This document shows, one piece after another, positions 1 to 9,550 of a stretch of 64,000 bases of DNA; within the stretch, counting starts at the first letter, position 1, and every line of letters begins with the position of its first letter. The position numbers and the translations under genes were made by a program. The notes beneath the pieces were generated by a model that saw nothing but the letters and a program-made list of their open reading frames with translations, had not been told where the DNA came from and made no database searches. This DNA is from Nitrobacter winogradskyi Nb-255 (lineage in GTDB: Bacteria > Pseudomonadota > Alphaproteobacteria > Rhizobiales > Xanthobacteraceae): assembly GCF_000012725.1 (NCBI RefSeq), contig NC_007406.1, forward strand, positions 186,001-250,000, read 5' to 3'.

Positions 1-20
1 AGCGAGGCTCCATGATATTG

Positions 21-76
21 ATTTGACGCGTTTTCTTCACGCGAGCAGGTCACCCACTTCGCTCGAAAACGCTTTA
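21..76. repeat. Intergenic repeat, module C
   Basis: The stretch has cgcgttttcttcacgcga on one side and cgctcgaaaacgct on the other. The same words recur at 9658-9738, 11320-11400, 13752-13880, 35026-35102, 45026-45079 and 46628-46753. I call this module C: a palindrome-like unit ending in gcgttttcgagcgaag. The repeat ends exactly at the stop codon of the MFS gene (74-76). Confidence 0.7.
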
Positions 77-1462
77 ATCCCGCACGCGCGACAGTAGCGC
101 AAGCCCGGCGACGAAGAATAGCACCAGCACCGCCATGCCCGCTTTCTGGCTTGCGGTGACGGCGGTGATGAAGCCGATCAGCAGCGGACCGACGAACGAC
201 GTCACTTTTCCGGTCAGCGCGAACAATCCGAAGAACTGGGTGATGCGCTCCTTCGGCGCCATCCTTATCAGCAGCGTGCGCGAGGCCGCCTGTAAAGGTC
301 CGCCCGCGCCGCCGATCAGGCATCCGAGGATGAGATAGGCCTTCTCCGCCGGTGCGGCGAACAGGCCGCCGCCAGGCGAGGGCGGCGTCACGCTCACGAA
401 CAGGATCGAGTCCTTGTCCACCATCAGGATCATGATGATCGACAACAACAAGACCGTCATGCTGGTCGCGATGACGGCCTTGGGCCCCACCCGATCGTCG
501 AGCTTGCCGCCGATCCACGCGCCGAGCGCGCCGGCGATCGCAAGCAGCATCCCGAACGTTCCGATCTCGATGGTGTGCCAGCCGAACGTGCCCGCGGCAT
601 AGATCCCGCCGAACGCGAACAGCGACACCAGCCCATCGGTGTAGATCATGTTGGCCAGCAGGAAGGTCGCCAGCGATCGCCGTTGCGGCAGTTCGCGGAG
701 CGTGCCGCGCAGCCCGATCAGTCCTTCGCGGAGCGCCATCCGCACCGAGCGCTTCGCAGGAAGATCGGGCGTCAGCAAGAACATCGGCAGGACGAAGATG
801 ATGAACCAGAGGCCCGTCAGCGGGCCGGTGATGCGATCGCCCTCGTGGGTGGCGGGATCGAGACCGAACAACGGAGTCATGCCGAACAGCGTCTTGCCGG
901 TGGCGGGATTGGCGGCGAGGAAGCCCAGCACCAGGATCAGACTGAGGATGCCGCCGACATAGCCGGTGGCCCAGCCGGTCCCCGACAGGCGGCCGATCCT
1001 GTGCGGCGGCACCAGCGACGGCATCATCGCATTGTTGAACACGGTGGCGAACTCGACGCCGATGGTGGCGATGCCGTAGGCGATCAGCAGCGGCAGGATC
1101 ACGCCGGGGTCGCCGGGCTTGCCGATCCACATCAGGCTGGAGCCGATCACCAGCAGCGCGCCGAAGGCCGCGATCCACGGCTTGCGCCGGCCGTTGGCGT
1201 CGGCGATGGCGCCCAGCACCGGCGAGGCGAGCGCGATCACGAGGCCGGCCGCGCCGGTCGCGAATCCCCACAGCGATTGCCCCTCGGCGGGGGTCGCCGC
1301 CACGAAAGTCGCGAAATACGGCGCGAACACGAAGGTCGTGATCAGCGTGAAATAGGGCTGCGCCGCCCAATCGAACATGATCCAGCTGTTGATGGCGGTG
1401 CGAGAGGCATAACGCTCTCCGGGTTCCGCGCCATCCGCCGGTAAGGCTGTCGTCACCGCCAT
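74..1462 (-). CDS. MFS transporter, UMF1/Atg22-like
   Basis: The 462-residue protein is an inner-membrane secondary transporter. About 12 hydrophobic segments are visible, with an early WIMFDWAAQPYFTLI block typical of the UMF1 group of the major facilitator superfamily. A loop reading ADANGRRKPW resembles MFS motif A after the second membrane segment. The substrate cannot be told from sequence; members are annotated only as vacuole-effluxer-like permeases. The gene faces away from ggt and its start lies about 120 bp from it, so the two are divergent. Its TAA stop is followed directly by the end of a module C repeat (AGCGTTTTCGAGC), so the repeat may have set the present C-terminus. Family assignment is solid; function is open. 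Confidence 0.85.
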   Translation of the reverse strand: MAVTTALPADGAEPGERYASRTAINSWIMFDWAAQPYFTLITTFVFAPYFATFVAATPAEGQSLWGFATGAAGLVIALASPVLGAIADANGRRKPWIAAFGALLVIGSSLMWIGKPGDPGVILPLLIAYGIATIGVEFATVFNNAMMPSLVPPHRIGRLSGTGWATGYVGGILSLILVLGFLAANPATGKTLFGMTPLFGLDPATHEGDRITGPLTGLWFIIFVLPMFLLTPDLPAKRSVRMALREGLIGLRGTLRELPQRRSLATFLLANMIYTDGLVSLFAFGGIYAAGTFGWHTIEIGTFGMLLAIAGALGAWIGGKLDDRVGPKAVIATSMTVLLLSIIMILMVDKDSILFVSVTPPSPGGGLFAAPAEKAYLILGCLIGGAGGPLQAASRTLLIRMAPKERITQFFGLFALTGKVTSFVGPLLIGFITAVTASQKAGMAVLVLFFVAGLALLSRVRD

Positions 1463-1583
1463 GCCGATATGTTCATGCCCGGTATGTTCCGTCGAATCGC
1501 GTGAGGCGTCTGACCCTGCGCCTCAATTCCTATAGCATCGTTCCTGTTAACGACAACGAATCCTCCAGATACGGGACCAATGG

Positions 1584-3338
1584 ATGATCCGCCGCGAGAT
1601 ACGCCGGTACGTATTTTTCCTGTTTGCGATGAGTGTAATCGTCGCATGGACGCCGTTGTCGTCGCTCGCCTTCGCGCAGGATGCGCGCGGCGCGGTCCCG
1701 GCGGTGACCTCCGACGCGATTCGTCCGGTCGCCGCCAAACACGGCATGGTGGTGGCGCAGGAGCGGCTCGCGGCCAGGATCGGCGCTGACGTACTCGCGC
1801 AGGGCGGCAATGCCGTCGATGCGGCGGTCGCGACCGGTTTCGCCCTGGCGGTCACCTATCCGCGCGCCGGAAACATCGGCGGCGGCGGGTTCATGCTGAT
1901 TCACCTGGCCGATTCCAGCCGTGACATCGCCATCGATTATCGCGAGACCGCGCCAGGCGCGACCGGACGCGACATCTTCCTCGGCGCCGACGGCAAGCCC
2001 GACCCGGCGAAGTCGCGTGATTCCGCGCTCGGCATCGGCGTGCCCGGCACCGTCGCGGGACTGGCGCTGGCGCTCGACAGATACGGCTCCGGCAGGTTCA
2101 CGCTTGCCCGCCTTCTTCAGCCCGCGATCACGCTGGCGCGCGAGGGGATCACGGTAGCCGACGACAGCGCCGACACGTTGTCGGGGTCGCATGACCGTCT
2201 TGCGCGCTGGCCGTCCTCGATGAAGATTTTCGCGCGTCCCGACGGCGCCGCCTTGCGCGAGGGCGATCGGCTGGTCCAGACCGATCTGGCCGCGACCCTG
2301 ACCGCGATCGCCGGGCAGGGGCCGCAAGGTTTTTATGAAGGTCCGGTGGCTTCGAAGCTGGTGAAGGGGATCGGCGCGGCCGGCGGAATCATGACGCTTG
2401 AGGACCTCAAGTCCTATCGGCCGCTGATCCGGGAGCCGGTGCGGGGCAGGTATCGGGGCTATGACATCATCTCGATGCCGCTATCATCGTCCGGCGGCAC
2501 CGTGCTCCTCGAATCGCTGAACATCCTCGAAGGCTTCCCGATGCGCGACCTGCATCAGGGATCGCCGGATTCGCTGCATGTGCTGGTCGAGGCGATGAAG
2601 CGCGCCTATGCGGATCGCGCGCGCCATCTCGGCGATCCCGCTTTCGTCAACGCTCCGGTTACGACCCTGCTTGCGAAAGACTACGCCGCGAAACAGCGCG
2701 CCTCGATCGACATGATGAACGCGACGCCGGCCGACGCCGTGCTCGCGTCGCCCCGCGAAGGAGACAACACCACGCATTTCTCCGTGGCCGACGCCTTCGG
2801 CAATGTCGTCAGCAACACCTACACGCTGAACTTCAGCTATGGCGTCGGACTGGTGGCGGAGGGCACCGGCGTCCTGCTCAACAACGAGCTTGACGATTTT
2901 ACCGCAGCACCCGGCGCGGCGAACGCCTTCGGTCTGGTCGGGTTCGAGGCCAACCTGCCCGGTCCCGGCAAGCGGCCGCTGTCCTCGATGACGCCGACCA
3001 TCGTTCTGAAGGACGGCAAGCCGGTGCTGGCGACGGGATCGCCCGGCGGCAGCCGCATCGTCTCCACGGTGCTTCAGGTGATCGTCAACGTGCTCGATTA
3101 CGATATGAACATCGCCGCCGCCGTTCAGGCGCCGCGGCTGCATCATCAGTGGCTGCCGGATGAAGTCCGCGCCGAAGAAGGATTTCCCGATGGCGTCATC
3201 GCGGAATTGAGGGCGCGAGGCCACACCGTCGTTGTCCCGATGGGACAGACCTCGGCCAACTCCATCGCCATCACCCCGGATGGCTTGTTCGGCGCGCCGG
3301 ATCCGCGGACCCGCGGGTCAAGCGCCGCCGGATATTGA
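1584..3338 (+). CDS. ggt: Gamma-glutamyltransferase (gamma-glutamyltranspeptidase)
   Basis: This enzyme hydrolyses or transfers the gamma-glutamyl group of glutathione in the periplasm. The 584-residue precursor starts with an Arg-rich, hydrophobic signal peptide, probably cut after residues 28-31 (AFA). Autoprocessing is expected at Thr396 in DNTTHFSVAD, which becomes the N-terminal nucleophile of the small subunit. The substrate-binding Arg in DYRETAPG (about residue 120), the GNIGGGGFM loop (97-104) and PLSSMTPT plus GSPGGSRI of the small subunit are all present. Length matches the family (about 580). It probably recycles exported glutathione made by the gshA product encoded 17 kb away. 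The MATE gene follows 44 bp downstream and could be co-transcribed. Confidence 0.95.
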   Translation: MIRREIRRYVFFLFAMSVIVAWTPLSSLAFAQDARGAVPAVTSDAIRPVAAKHGMVVAQERLAARIGADVLAQGGNAVDAAVATGFALAVTYPRAGNIGGGGFMLIHLADSSRDIAIDYRETAPGATGRDIFLGADGKPDPAKSRDSALGIGVPGTVAGLALALDRYGSGRFTLARLLQPAITLAREGITVADDSADTLSGSHDRLARWPSSMKIFARPDGAALREGDRLVQTDLAATLTAIAGQGPQGFYEGPVASKLVKGIGAAGGIMTLEDLKSYRPLIREPVRGRYRGYDIISMPLSSSGGTVLLESLNILEGFPMRDLHQGSPDSLHVLVEAMKRAYADRARHLGDPAFVNAPVTTLLAKDYAAKQRASIDMMNATPADAVLASPREGDNTTHFSVADAFGNVVSNTYTLNFSYGVGLVAEGTGVLLNNELDDFTAAPGAANAFGLVGFEANLPGPGKRPLSSMTPTIVLKDGKPVLATGSPGGSRIVSTVLQVIVNVLDYDMNIAAAVQAPRLHHQWLPDEVRAEEGFPDGVIAELRARGHTVVVPMGQTSANSIAITPDGLFGAPDPRTRGSSAAGY

Positions 3339-3382
3339 GGTGATGACCTGCGCGGGCGCTGAGCCTCCACAAGGATTCGATC

Positions 3383-4732
3383 ATGATGACCACGCAACCG
3401 CTGTGGCGGGCGTATGTCCTCTTCCTGATGCCGATGATGCTGAGCAACGTCCTCCAGTCGTTGTTCGGAACCGTCAACGGCATCTATCTCGGCCAGATGA
3501 TCGGCGTCGATGCGCTCGCCGCCGTCTCCATCTTCTTTCCGGTGATGTTCTTCTTTCTCTCCTTCATCCTCGGACTCGGCGCGGGTTCGTCGATGCTGAT
3601 CGGCCAGGCGTGGGGCGCGCGCGAAGCCGGCAAGGCTAAGGCGATCGCGGGAACCACGCTCGCCCTGACGTTGCTCGGCGGCGGCGTCATTGCGGTCGGC
3701 GGGGGACTGTTCGCGCGCGAACTGATGATGGCGCTGGCCGTGCCGTCCAACATTCTCGACGATGCGACGGACTACGCCCGCATCATGATGATCACCATGC
3801 CGGCGATCTTCACGTTCCTGCTCGCAACCGCGATGATGCGCGGCGTCGGCGACACGGTCACGCCGTTATGGGCGCTTGCGATCTCGACAGCGATCGGGCT
3901 CGTCGTGACGCCGGCGCTCATCCGCGGATGGTTCGGCTTGCCGCGGCTGGGCGTGGTCAGCGCGGCGATCGCGTCCGCGATCTCGGCGGTGGTGACGCTG
4001 CTGTGGCTCGGGCTGCACATGCGGTGGATGAACCATCCGCTGGCGCCCGATAAGGTGCTGCTGCGCGCGATGCGGCTCGATCGCGAACTGCTCGGCAAGG
4101 TGCTGCGTATCGGGATTCCGACCGCCGTCCAGCTCATGGCGATGTCACTCGCCGAGATCGTGCTGCTCGGCATCGTCAACGGCTTCGGCTCCGACGCCAC
4201 GGCCGCCTATGGCGCCGTCAACCAGGTGCTGGGCTACGCGCAATTCCCGGCGATCTCGATCGCCATCACCGCGTCGATCTTCGCGGCGCAGGCGATCGGC
4301 GCGGGCGAGAGCGAACGGATCGGCGCGGTCGTGCGCACCGCGATGTGGCTCAACCTGTTGATGACCGGCGGTCTGGTCGTCCTTGGCTACCTGTTCTCAC
4401 GGACCATCGTCGGGCTTTTCATCACCAGCCCGGAGGTGCTCGAACTGGCGCAGACGCTGCTGTACATCGTGCTCTGGAGCACGGTCCCGTTCGGCATGGC
4501 GTGCGTATTCGCCGCCACCATGCGGGCGAGCGGAACGGTGATGGTGCCGACGCTGCTGTCGATTCTCGCGATCGTCGTGGTCGAGGTGCCGGTCGCCATC
4601 GTGCTCAGCCGCCAGATCGGGGTCGAGGGCGTCTGGATCGCCTATCCGGCCGCGTTCTGCGCGATGATGGCGTTGCAAATGGCCTTCTATCTGATGGTCT
4701 GGCGCAAGCAGGAGATCAGGCGGCTGATCTGA
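3383..4732 (+). CDS. MATE family multidrug/cation antiporter
   Basis: The 449-residue protein has about 12 hydrophobic segments arranged as two homologous halves, as in MATE (NorM/DinF-like) exporters driven by sodium or proton gradients. Typical landmarks include the LFGTVNGIYLGQMIGVDALA opening segment and the second-half GIPTAVQLMAMSLAEIVLLG. The start ATG is preceded by AAGGA at 8 bases. It lies 44 bp after ggt on the same strand. Substrate is unknown. The following 80 bases carry a decayed repeat before the panE-like gene. Confidence 0.9.
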   Translation: MMTTQPLWRAYVLFLMPMMLSNVLQSLFGTVNGIYLGQMIGVDALAAVSIFFPVMFFFLSFILGLGAGSSMLIGQAWGAREAGKAKAIAGTTLALTLLGGGVIAVGGGLFARELMMALAVPSNILDDATDYARIMMITMPAIFTFLLATAMMRGVGDTVTPLWALAISTAIGLVVTPALIRGWFGLPRLGVVSAAIASAISAVVTLLWLGLHMRWMNHPLAPDKVLLRAMRLDRELLGKVLRIGIPTAVQLMAMSLAEIVLLGIVNGFGSDATAAYGAVNQVLGYAQFPAISIAITASIFAAQAIGAGESERIGAVVRTAMWLNLLMTGGLVVLGYLFSRTIVGLFITSPEVLELAQTLLYIVLWSTVPFGMACVFAATMRASGTVMVPTLLSILAIVVVEVPVAIVLSRQIGVEGVWIAYPAAFCAMMALQMAFYLMVWRKQEIRRLI

Positions 4733-4754
4733 TGAAACAGCACAGGTCTTGCCT

Positions 4755-4792
4755 TGCGCAAGGATATCCACTTCGCCTGAAAATGCTCCGGA
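4755..4792. repeat. Decayed intergenic repeat, module A
   Basis: The sequence ggatatccacttcgcctgaa followed by aatgctc matches one half of the module A unit seen complete at 9591-9654 and 49960-50030, with several substitutions. Confidence 0.5.
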
Positions 4793-4816
4793 CATAGACA
4801 AACAGGGAGCCCATCG

Positions 4817-5737
4817 ATGCGCATTCTCGTCGTCGGGGCCGGCGCGACCGGCGGCTATTTCGGCGGCTGCCTGTTGCGGGCCGGTCAGGATGTAACCTTC
4901 CTGGTGCGCCCCAAACGCGCCACTGAGCTGGCGAGCGCCGGTCTTGTCATCCGTAGCCCGCACGGCGACTTCACGCTCGATAATCCGCCGACAGTGCAGG
5001 CCGATGGCGTGAGCGAGACATTCGATCTCGTTCTGCTGAGCTGCAAGGCGTTCGATCTGGAAGACGCGATCGCATCATTCGCGAGGGCCGTGGGACCGAC
5101 GACAGCGATCGTCCCGCTGCTCAACGGGATGCTGCACCTGGAGACGCTCGACGCCGCGTTCAGCCGCGAGCGCGTGCTCGGCGGCCTGTGCTCGCTCGCG
5201 GTCACTCTCAACGAGAAGCGCGAGGTCGTCCATCTCGCGCCGATGCACTCGCTTCGCTTCGGCGAGCGCGACGGCGGTGCGAGCGAGCGCGTCCGGGCCA
5301 TCGCCGAAGCTTTCGCCGGCGCAAGGTGTGGCGCGCAGCCGTCCGAAACCATCATCCAGGACATGTGGGAGAAGTGGGTGTTTCTGGCGGCGCTCGCCGG
5401 CGCGACCTGCGTGATGCGTGCATCCATCGGCCAGATCGTCGCCGCGCCCGGCGGCCGTGATTTCATGCTGGCCTTAACGGACGAGGCCGCCGGTATCGCG
5501 AAAGCGGCAGGTTATGCACCGCGCGAAGAATTCCTGAGCGGCGCGACCGCGATGCTGACGGCGGCGGGCTCGCAGCTCACCGCATCCATGTTCCGCGACA
5601 TCGAGACCGGCGCCCGGGTCGAAGCCGACCATATCATGGGCGATCTCATCGCTCGTGCCGAAGCCGCGAAGCTCCCGGTGCCGAAGCTCCGCACCATCCA
5701 TACGCATTTGAAGGCGTATGAGAACCGGCGGGGATGA
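4817..5737 (+). CDS. 2-dehydropantoate 2-reductase family (ketopantoate reductase)
   Basis: The family reduces 2-dehydropantoate to pantoate with NADPH in coenzyme A synthesis. The 306-residue protein begins with a Rossmann nucleotide-binding loop GAGATGGYFGG (residues 7-17) and has the family LLSCKAFDLE and PLLNGMLHLE blocks near residues 73-105. The C-terminal all-helical domain includes DMWEKWVFLAA (about 178-188), where the catalytic Lys normally lies. A GGGAG ribosome-binding site precedes the ATG. Alphaproteobacteria often carry several paralogues acting on other 2-oxo acids, so I leave the symbol blank. It is convergent with the GST gene downstream. Confidence 0.85.
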   Translation: MRILVVGAGATGGYFGGCLLRAGQDVTFLVRPKRATELASAGLVIRSPHGDFTLDNPPTVQADGVSETFDLVLLSCKAFDLEDAIASFARAVGPTTAIVPLLNGMLHLETLDAAFSRERVLGGLCSLAVTLNEKREVVHLAPMHSLRFGERDGGASERVRAIAEAFAGARCGAQPSETIIQDMWEKWVFLAALAGATCVMRASIGQIVAAPGGRDFMLALTDEAAGIAKAAGYAPREEFLSGATAMLTAAGSQLTASMFRDIETGARVEADHIMGDLIARAEAAKLPVPKLRTIHTHLKAYENRRG

Positions 5738-5781
5738 TGCGAGGTGCGCGCGCTGCCCGCCGGTGTTCAGACCCGCCGTGT

Positions 5782-6474
5782 TCAGAAGTCCAGGTCGACA
5801 TAGGTGCGCGACGCCGGCACTCCCGCCAGCCATTCGCTCAGCAGCGGACGGAATGAGGGCCGCGACTTGATCCGCGCATACCACGCCTTCGCCGCCTCGT
5901 CCTCGGCCCATGGCACGTCGCCAAGGTAATCGATCGCCGACAGATGCGCCGCCGCAGCAAGGTCTGCATAGGTCAGCCGATCGCCGGCCAGATAGTTGCG
6001 CGTTCGCGCCAGCCAGCCGATATAGGCCAGATGATAGCGCACGTTCGTCCGCGCGGCGCGTATCACGTCGGTCTCCGGCGGACCGCCGCCGATCTCCTCC
6101 GCCATGAAGCGCTTGTAGATGCGTTCGGTCACGAGCGGGCTCGAGACCTCCTCGAAGAATTTCTCGTTGAACCACGCCATCAGACGGCGCACCTCGATGC
6201 GCTCGGGCATCGAGGTCGGCAACAGCCGGCGCTCGCCGACGCGTTCGCCATAGGTCTCGTCGAGATAGTCCGCAATGATCGCGGCGCCGGGAACCGCCGG
6301 GATGCCTTCGGCGATCAGCACCGGCGTGGTGCCCGCCGGATTGAGTCTCAGGAAAGCTTCACGCCGCTCCCACACCCGCTCTTCCACCGGCCTGACATCG
6401 AGTCCATGCTCGCCGAGAATCAGGCGAATAAAGCGCGATTGCGGACAGAATGGATGATGCAGCAGCGTGAACAT
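5782..6474 (-). CDS. Glutathione S-transferase family protein
   Basis: The 230-residue protein has an N-terminal thioredoxin-like domain (HHPFCPQSRFIRLILGEHGL at residues 6-25, with the cis-Pro block GTTPVLI near 48-54 and AAIIADYLDETYG near 65-77) and an all-helical C-terminal domain (DRLTYADLAAAAHLSAIDYLG at 165-185). It should bind glutathione and act in the cytosol in detoxification or thiol exchange; substrates are unknown. A Cys rather than Ser or Tyr sits at the usual catalytic position, suggesting a Cys-type (beta/omega-like) GST. It is convergent with the panE-like gene. Confidence 0.88.
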   Translation of the reverse strand: MFTLLHHPFCPQSRFIRLILGEHGLDVRPVEERVWERREAFLRLNPAGTTPVLIAEGIPAVPGAAIIADYLDETYGERVGERRLLPTSMPERIEVRRLMAWFNEKFFEEVSSPLVTERIYKRFMAEEIGGGPPETDVIRAARTNVRYHLAYIGWLARTRNYLAGDRLTYADLAAAAHLSAIDYLGDVPWAEDEAAKAWYARIKSRPSFRPLLSEWLAGVPASRTYVDLDF

Positions 6475-6737
6475 GGCGCCCTTGATAGGTTTGCGATGCT
6501 TAAGAAAGTATCTCTAAAGCGTTAACGGCGATCGCTTCCGACCTGTCGGGCAGCGGGCGAATCCGTTCTCGCCGCCGCCTCCATTCCATGCATGCGAAGC
6601 CTGCGGAAACCGAATCCGAACGGAATCGGAGAATGTGTCCGTCGTCTTCATGTATTTTGGGCATTGCTGCTCTGCGGCGAATAAGCGAGAAGGACCAACC
6701 GTTCGCAGTCGAATAGAACTCAGAACAGGCTATTTTC

Positions 6738-7544
6738 ATGATTTCCGATGCGATCAGAGCCGTGATTCTCGGCATCATCGAGGGCGTCACCGAATTCCTG
6801 CCGGTGTCCTCGACCGGCCATCTGCTGCTGGCGGAGCGCTTCTTCGATCTCGGTTCGGGGAACTTCTGGGACACGTTCACAGTGCTGATTCAGCCTGGCG
6901 CGATTCTGGCGATTGTGGTCATCTATTTTGCCAAACTGTGGCGGGTCGCGCTCGGCATGTTCTCCAATCCCGCGGACCGGCGCTTCGTCATCGGCGTGCT
7001 CGCGGCCTTCCTGCCCGCGGTGATCGTCGGACTGATCGCAGGCAAATACATCAAGGAACTGCTGTTCAATCCGTGGGTGGTGTGCTTCTCGCTGATCGTC
7101 GGCGGCGCGGTGCTGATGTGGGTCGATCAGCTCGATCACCGGCCGCGCGAACACGACGCCACGGCGTTTCCGCTGCCGATGTATGTCTGGATCGGAATCG
7201 CGCAATGCGTCGCGATGATTCCCGGCGTGTCGCGCTCCGGCGCCACCATTGTCTCTGCGATGCTGCTCGGCGCCGACAAGCGCGCGGCGGCTGAATTTTC
7301 GTTCTTCCTCGCGATTCCCACCATGACCGGCGCCTTCGCCTATGACTTCTACAAGAACCACGCCGACATGACGACCGACGATCTCGGGACCGTCGCGATC
7401 GGCTTCGTGGTGTCGTTCGTCACGGCGATCATCGTGGTCAAGGCGTTCCTGAGCTATGTCACGCGCAACGGCTTTACGTTCTTCGCCTGGTGGCGGGTGA
7501 TCGTCGGCACGCTCGGTCTGATCGCGCTGGCGCTGGGACGGTAG
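6738..7544 (+). CDS. uppP: Undecaprenyl-diphosphatase (UppP/BacA)
   Basis: This integral membrane enzyme dephosphorylates undecaprenyl pyrophosphate to recycle the lipid carrier for peptidoglycan and polysaccharide synthesis; extra copies give bacitracin resistance. The 268-residue protein shows the two signature blocks: EGVTEFLPVSSTGH (residues 15-28) with the catalytic Glu, and PGVSRSGATIVSAMLLG (about 160-176) with the catalytic Arg and Ser. Seven to eight hydrophobic helices are visible. The stop codon is TAG in the context TAGAGC, the same hexamer that opens several repeat modules here. It is convergent with the next gene. Confidence 0.95.
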   Translation: MISDAIRAVILGIIEGVTEFLPVSSTGHLLLAERFFDLGSGNFWDTFTVLIQPGAILAIVVIYFAKLWRVALGMFSNPADRRFVIGVLAAFLPAVIVGLIAGKYIKELLFNPWVVCFSLIVGGAVLMWVDQLDHRPREHDATAFPLPMYVWIGIAQCVAMIPGVSRSGATIVSAMLLGADKRAAAEFSFFLAIPTMTGAFAYDFYKNHADMTTDDLGTVAIGFVVSFVTAIIVVKAFLSYVTRNGFTFFAWWRVIVGTLGLIALALGR

Positions 7545-7563
7545 AGCTGACGGGGAGCGAAAC

Positions 7564-8532
7564 TCACGCGCCCTTCGGCGCGAACTGGCCGGCCTTGCGG
7601 AAGCGCCAGAGATATTGCGGCACCACGGCCTCCATCGAGTCCGGCGCGATGCCCAATCCTTGCAGCGTGAGGCCCGCGGCCGTCGCCGTGTTGGAAACGA
7701 CGTTGTCGGTTCTGAGCAGCGCGACCTGGTCCGGCGTCAGCTTCAGGGGTCCCGGCGCGAACTGCAGGCCCATTGCCATGAGGCGGGCCATGAGGAACGG
7801 CACCGGCACCAGCATCCGCTCGCGCTCGATGACGCGCAGGATGATCCGCATGATCTCGCGCATCGAGAGCACGTCGGGACCGCCGAGTTCATAGACGGCG
7901 CCCGCCTTGGTTCTGCCGTCGACCGCGTCGGCCACGGCGGTTGCGACGTCGCCGACATGGACCGGCTGCATCCTGGTCGCGCCACCGCCGATCAGCGGCA
8001 GCATGGGCGATATCAGCGCGAGCGCCGCAAACCGGTTGGCGAACTGGTCCTCGGGACCGAACATCACCGACGGCCGCAGGATGGTCGCGGACGGCACCGC
8101 CGCCAGGACCGCCTTTTCTCCGGAGGCCTTGGCGCGGGCGTAGGCCGATGCCGATGCCGGGTCGGCGCCGATCGCTGAAACATGCACCAGGCGCGCGCCG
8201 GCGGCCGCGGCCGTCTCCGCGACGGTCGCCGCGCCTTTGGCCACCACGGCGTCGAACGTCTGCCGGCCGCTCTTGGTCAGGATGCCGACCAGGTTGACGG
8301 CAACTTCGGACCCCCGCATGGCCGCGCGGACCGACGCCGGATGGCGTAGATTGACCTGGACGGCATGGATCTGGCCGACCTTGCCGAGCGGTTGCAGATG
8401 CCCGGCCAGTTCGGGCCGCCGGACGCCGACCCGGATGCGGTAATCGCGTTTGGCGAGCGCGCGCACCACATATCGGCCGAGGAAGCCCGAGCCTCCGAAA
8501 ACCGTGACGAGCGTGTCCGAATTCGATGCCAT
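7564..8532 (-). CDS. NDUFA9-like NAD(P)-binding complex I subunit family protein
   Basis: The 322-residue protein is an atypical short-chain dehydrogenase with the glycine-rich loop FGGSGFLGRYVVRAL near residues 10-24 and the block HVSAIGADPASASAYARAKASGE (about 115-137), where the usual YxxxK is recognisable. This matches the bacterial relatives of mitochondrial complex I subunit NDUFA9, found widely in Alphaproteobacteria and perhaps linked to quinone or membrane functions. I chose ATG at 8532 because GAGG precedes it and the protein then starts just before the nucleotide-binding strand; an in-frame upstream extension to 8625 is unlikely. The tRNA-Leu gene lies upstream on the opposite strand. 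Confidence 0.85.
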   Translation of the reverse strand: MASNSDTLVTVFGGSGFLGRYVVRALAKRDYRIRVGVRRPELAGHLQPLGKVGQIHAVQVNLRHPASVRAAMRGSEVAVNLVGILTKSGRQTFDAVVAKGAATVAETAAAAGARLVHVSAIGADPASASAYARAKASGEKAVLAAVPSATILRPSVMFGPEDQFANRFAALALISPMLPLIGGGATRMQPVHVGDVATAVADAVDGRTKAGAVYELGGPDVLSMREIMRIILRVIERERMLVPVPFLMARLMAMGLQFAPGPLKLTPDQVALLRTDNVVSNTATAAGLTLQGLGIAPDSMEAVVPQYLWRFRKAGQFAPKGA

Positions 8533-8683
8533 GATCTGGTCCTCAAAGGCGTTGGTATCAGGTCGAGAGAAGGGATATTCCGCCGTTCCGCGGCACGTCA
8601 ACCGGCGGGCCGTCCAGCCCGCCATTCGAGCAACGCTTCAAGGATTTGACAAGCGCGCGCCCGATGCCTACTAACCCGCCCGG

Positions 8684-8770
<87 letters not shown>

Positions 8771-8957
8771 CGAGGCTTCAAACGTTTGTTTGAAGGCAGA
8801 GTTTCCCGATCGTCGATGCTTTTGGCAAACTGATTGATGTCGGCATTCGTTGCTTGCTGGGCCGCCCGAAACATCCTCTGCCAATGCGCGCGGATTAGTG
8901 GCATACGGTTGTCCGGTTTTCTTGCTTATTCATCCATGCGTCAGGAGTGCATCGTTC

Positions 8958-9530
8958 ATGGCTGTGTCCGATATCATGCTGGCGGCGAGGCTCAACGATC
9001 AGGCCGAACTCTTCAGGGAAAAGGGACGCTATGACGAGGCCGAGCCGCTCTACAAACAGGCGCTGGCGATCTTCGCCAAGGCGCGCGGGTTCGATCATCC
9101 TTCGGTCGCGCTGGCGCTGACCGATCTTGCCGAATTGTACACCCTCCAGAACCGCTATGACGAGGCCGAGCCGCTTTACCAGCGGGCGCTGGTGATCTGG
9201 AAGAAAGCCGTCGGGCCGCATCACCCGGATATCGTGCAGTCGCTGAACAGCCTGGCCAACCTGTACAGCGTCCAGGGTCGCTACGCCGAGGCCGAGCCGC
9301 TCTACAAGCGGGCGATCGCGATATTCGAGAAATCGCTCGGCGCCAATCATCCCTCGGTCGCATCGGCGCTGGACAATCTGGCCTCGATCTACAAGGCGGA
9401 AGCGCGTTACGCCGAGGCCGAGCCGCTCTACAAGACCGCGCTGGCGATTCGGGAGAAGTCTCTCGGTCCCGATCACCCCGATGTCGCGCGATCGCGGGAT
9501 AATCTGGCCGGCCTTCCTGGCGCCCAGTAG
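8958..9530 (+). CDS. Tetratricopeptide repeat protein (kinesin-light-chain type)
   Basis: The 190-residue protein is built almost entirely from four consecutive 42-residue TPR units. Each carries a version of YDEAEPLYKQALAI followed by HPDIVQSLNSLANLY, the TPR_10/TPR_12 pattern of kinesin light chains and many bacterial scaffolds. At the DNA level the gene is a 126-bp tandem repeat. No signal peptide is visible. The start at 8958 has AGGAG ten bases upstream; an upstream in-frame start at 8850 lacks a matching site and would add unrelated sequence. The repeat stops abruptly at NLAGLPGAQ in the middle of a unit, so the protein may be a truncated fragment of a longer TPR protein. Function is unknown; protein-protein binding is likely. 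Confidence 0.8.
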   Translation: MAVSDIMLAARLNDQAELFREKGRYDEAEPLYKQALAIFAKARGFDHPSVALALTDLAELYTLQNRYDEAEPLYQRALVIWKKAVGPHHPDIVQSLNSLANLYSVQGRYAEAEPLYKRAIAIFEKSLGANHPSVASALDNLASIYKAEARYAEAEPLYKTALAIREKSLGPDHPDVARSRDNLAGLPGAQ

Positions 9531-9550
9531 GGTGCCGCCGGCGGTGCTTC

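Noticed and set aside
8958-9530. Direct repeats considered as a CRISPR-like array
   Set aside because: The 126-bp periodicity is in frame and encodes TPR units; there are no short repeats with unique spacers. No CRISPR array was seen anywhere in the window.
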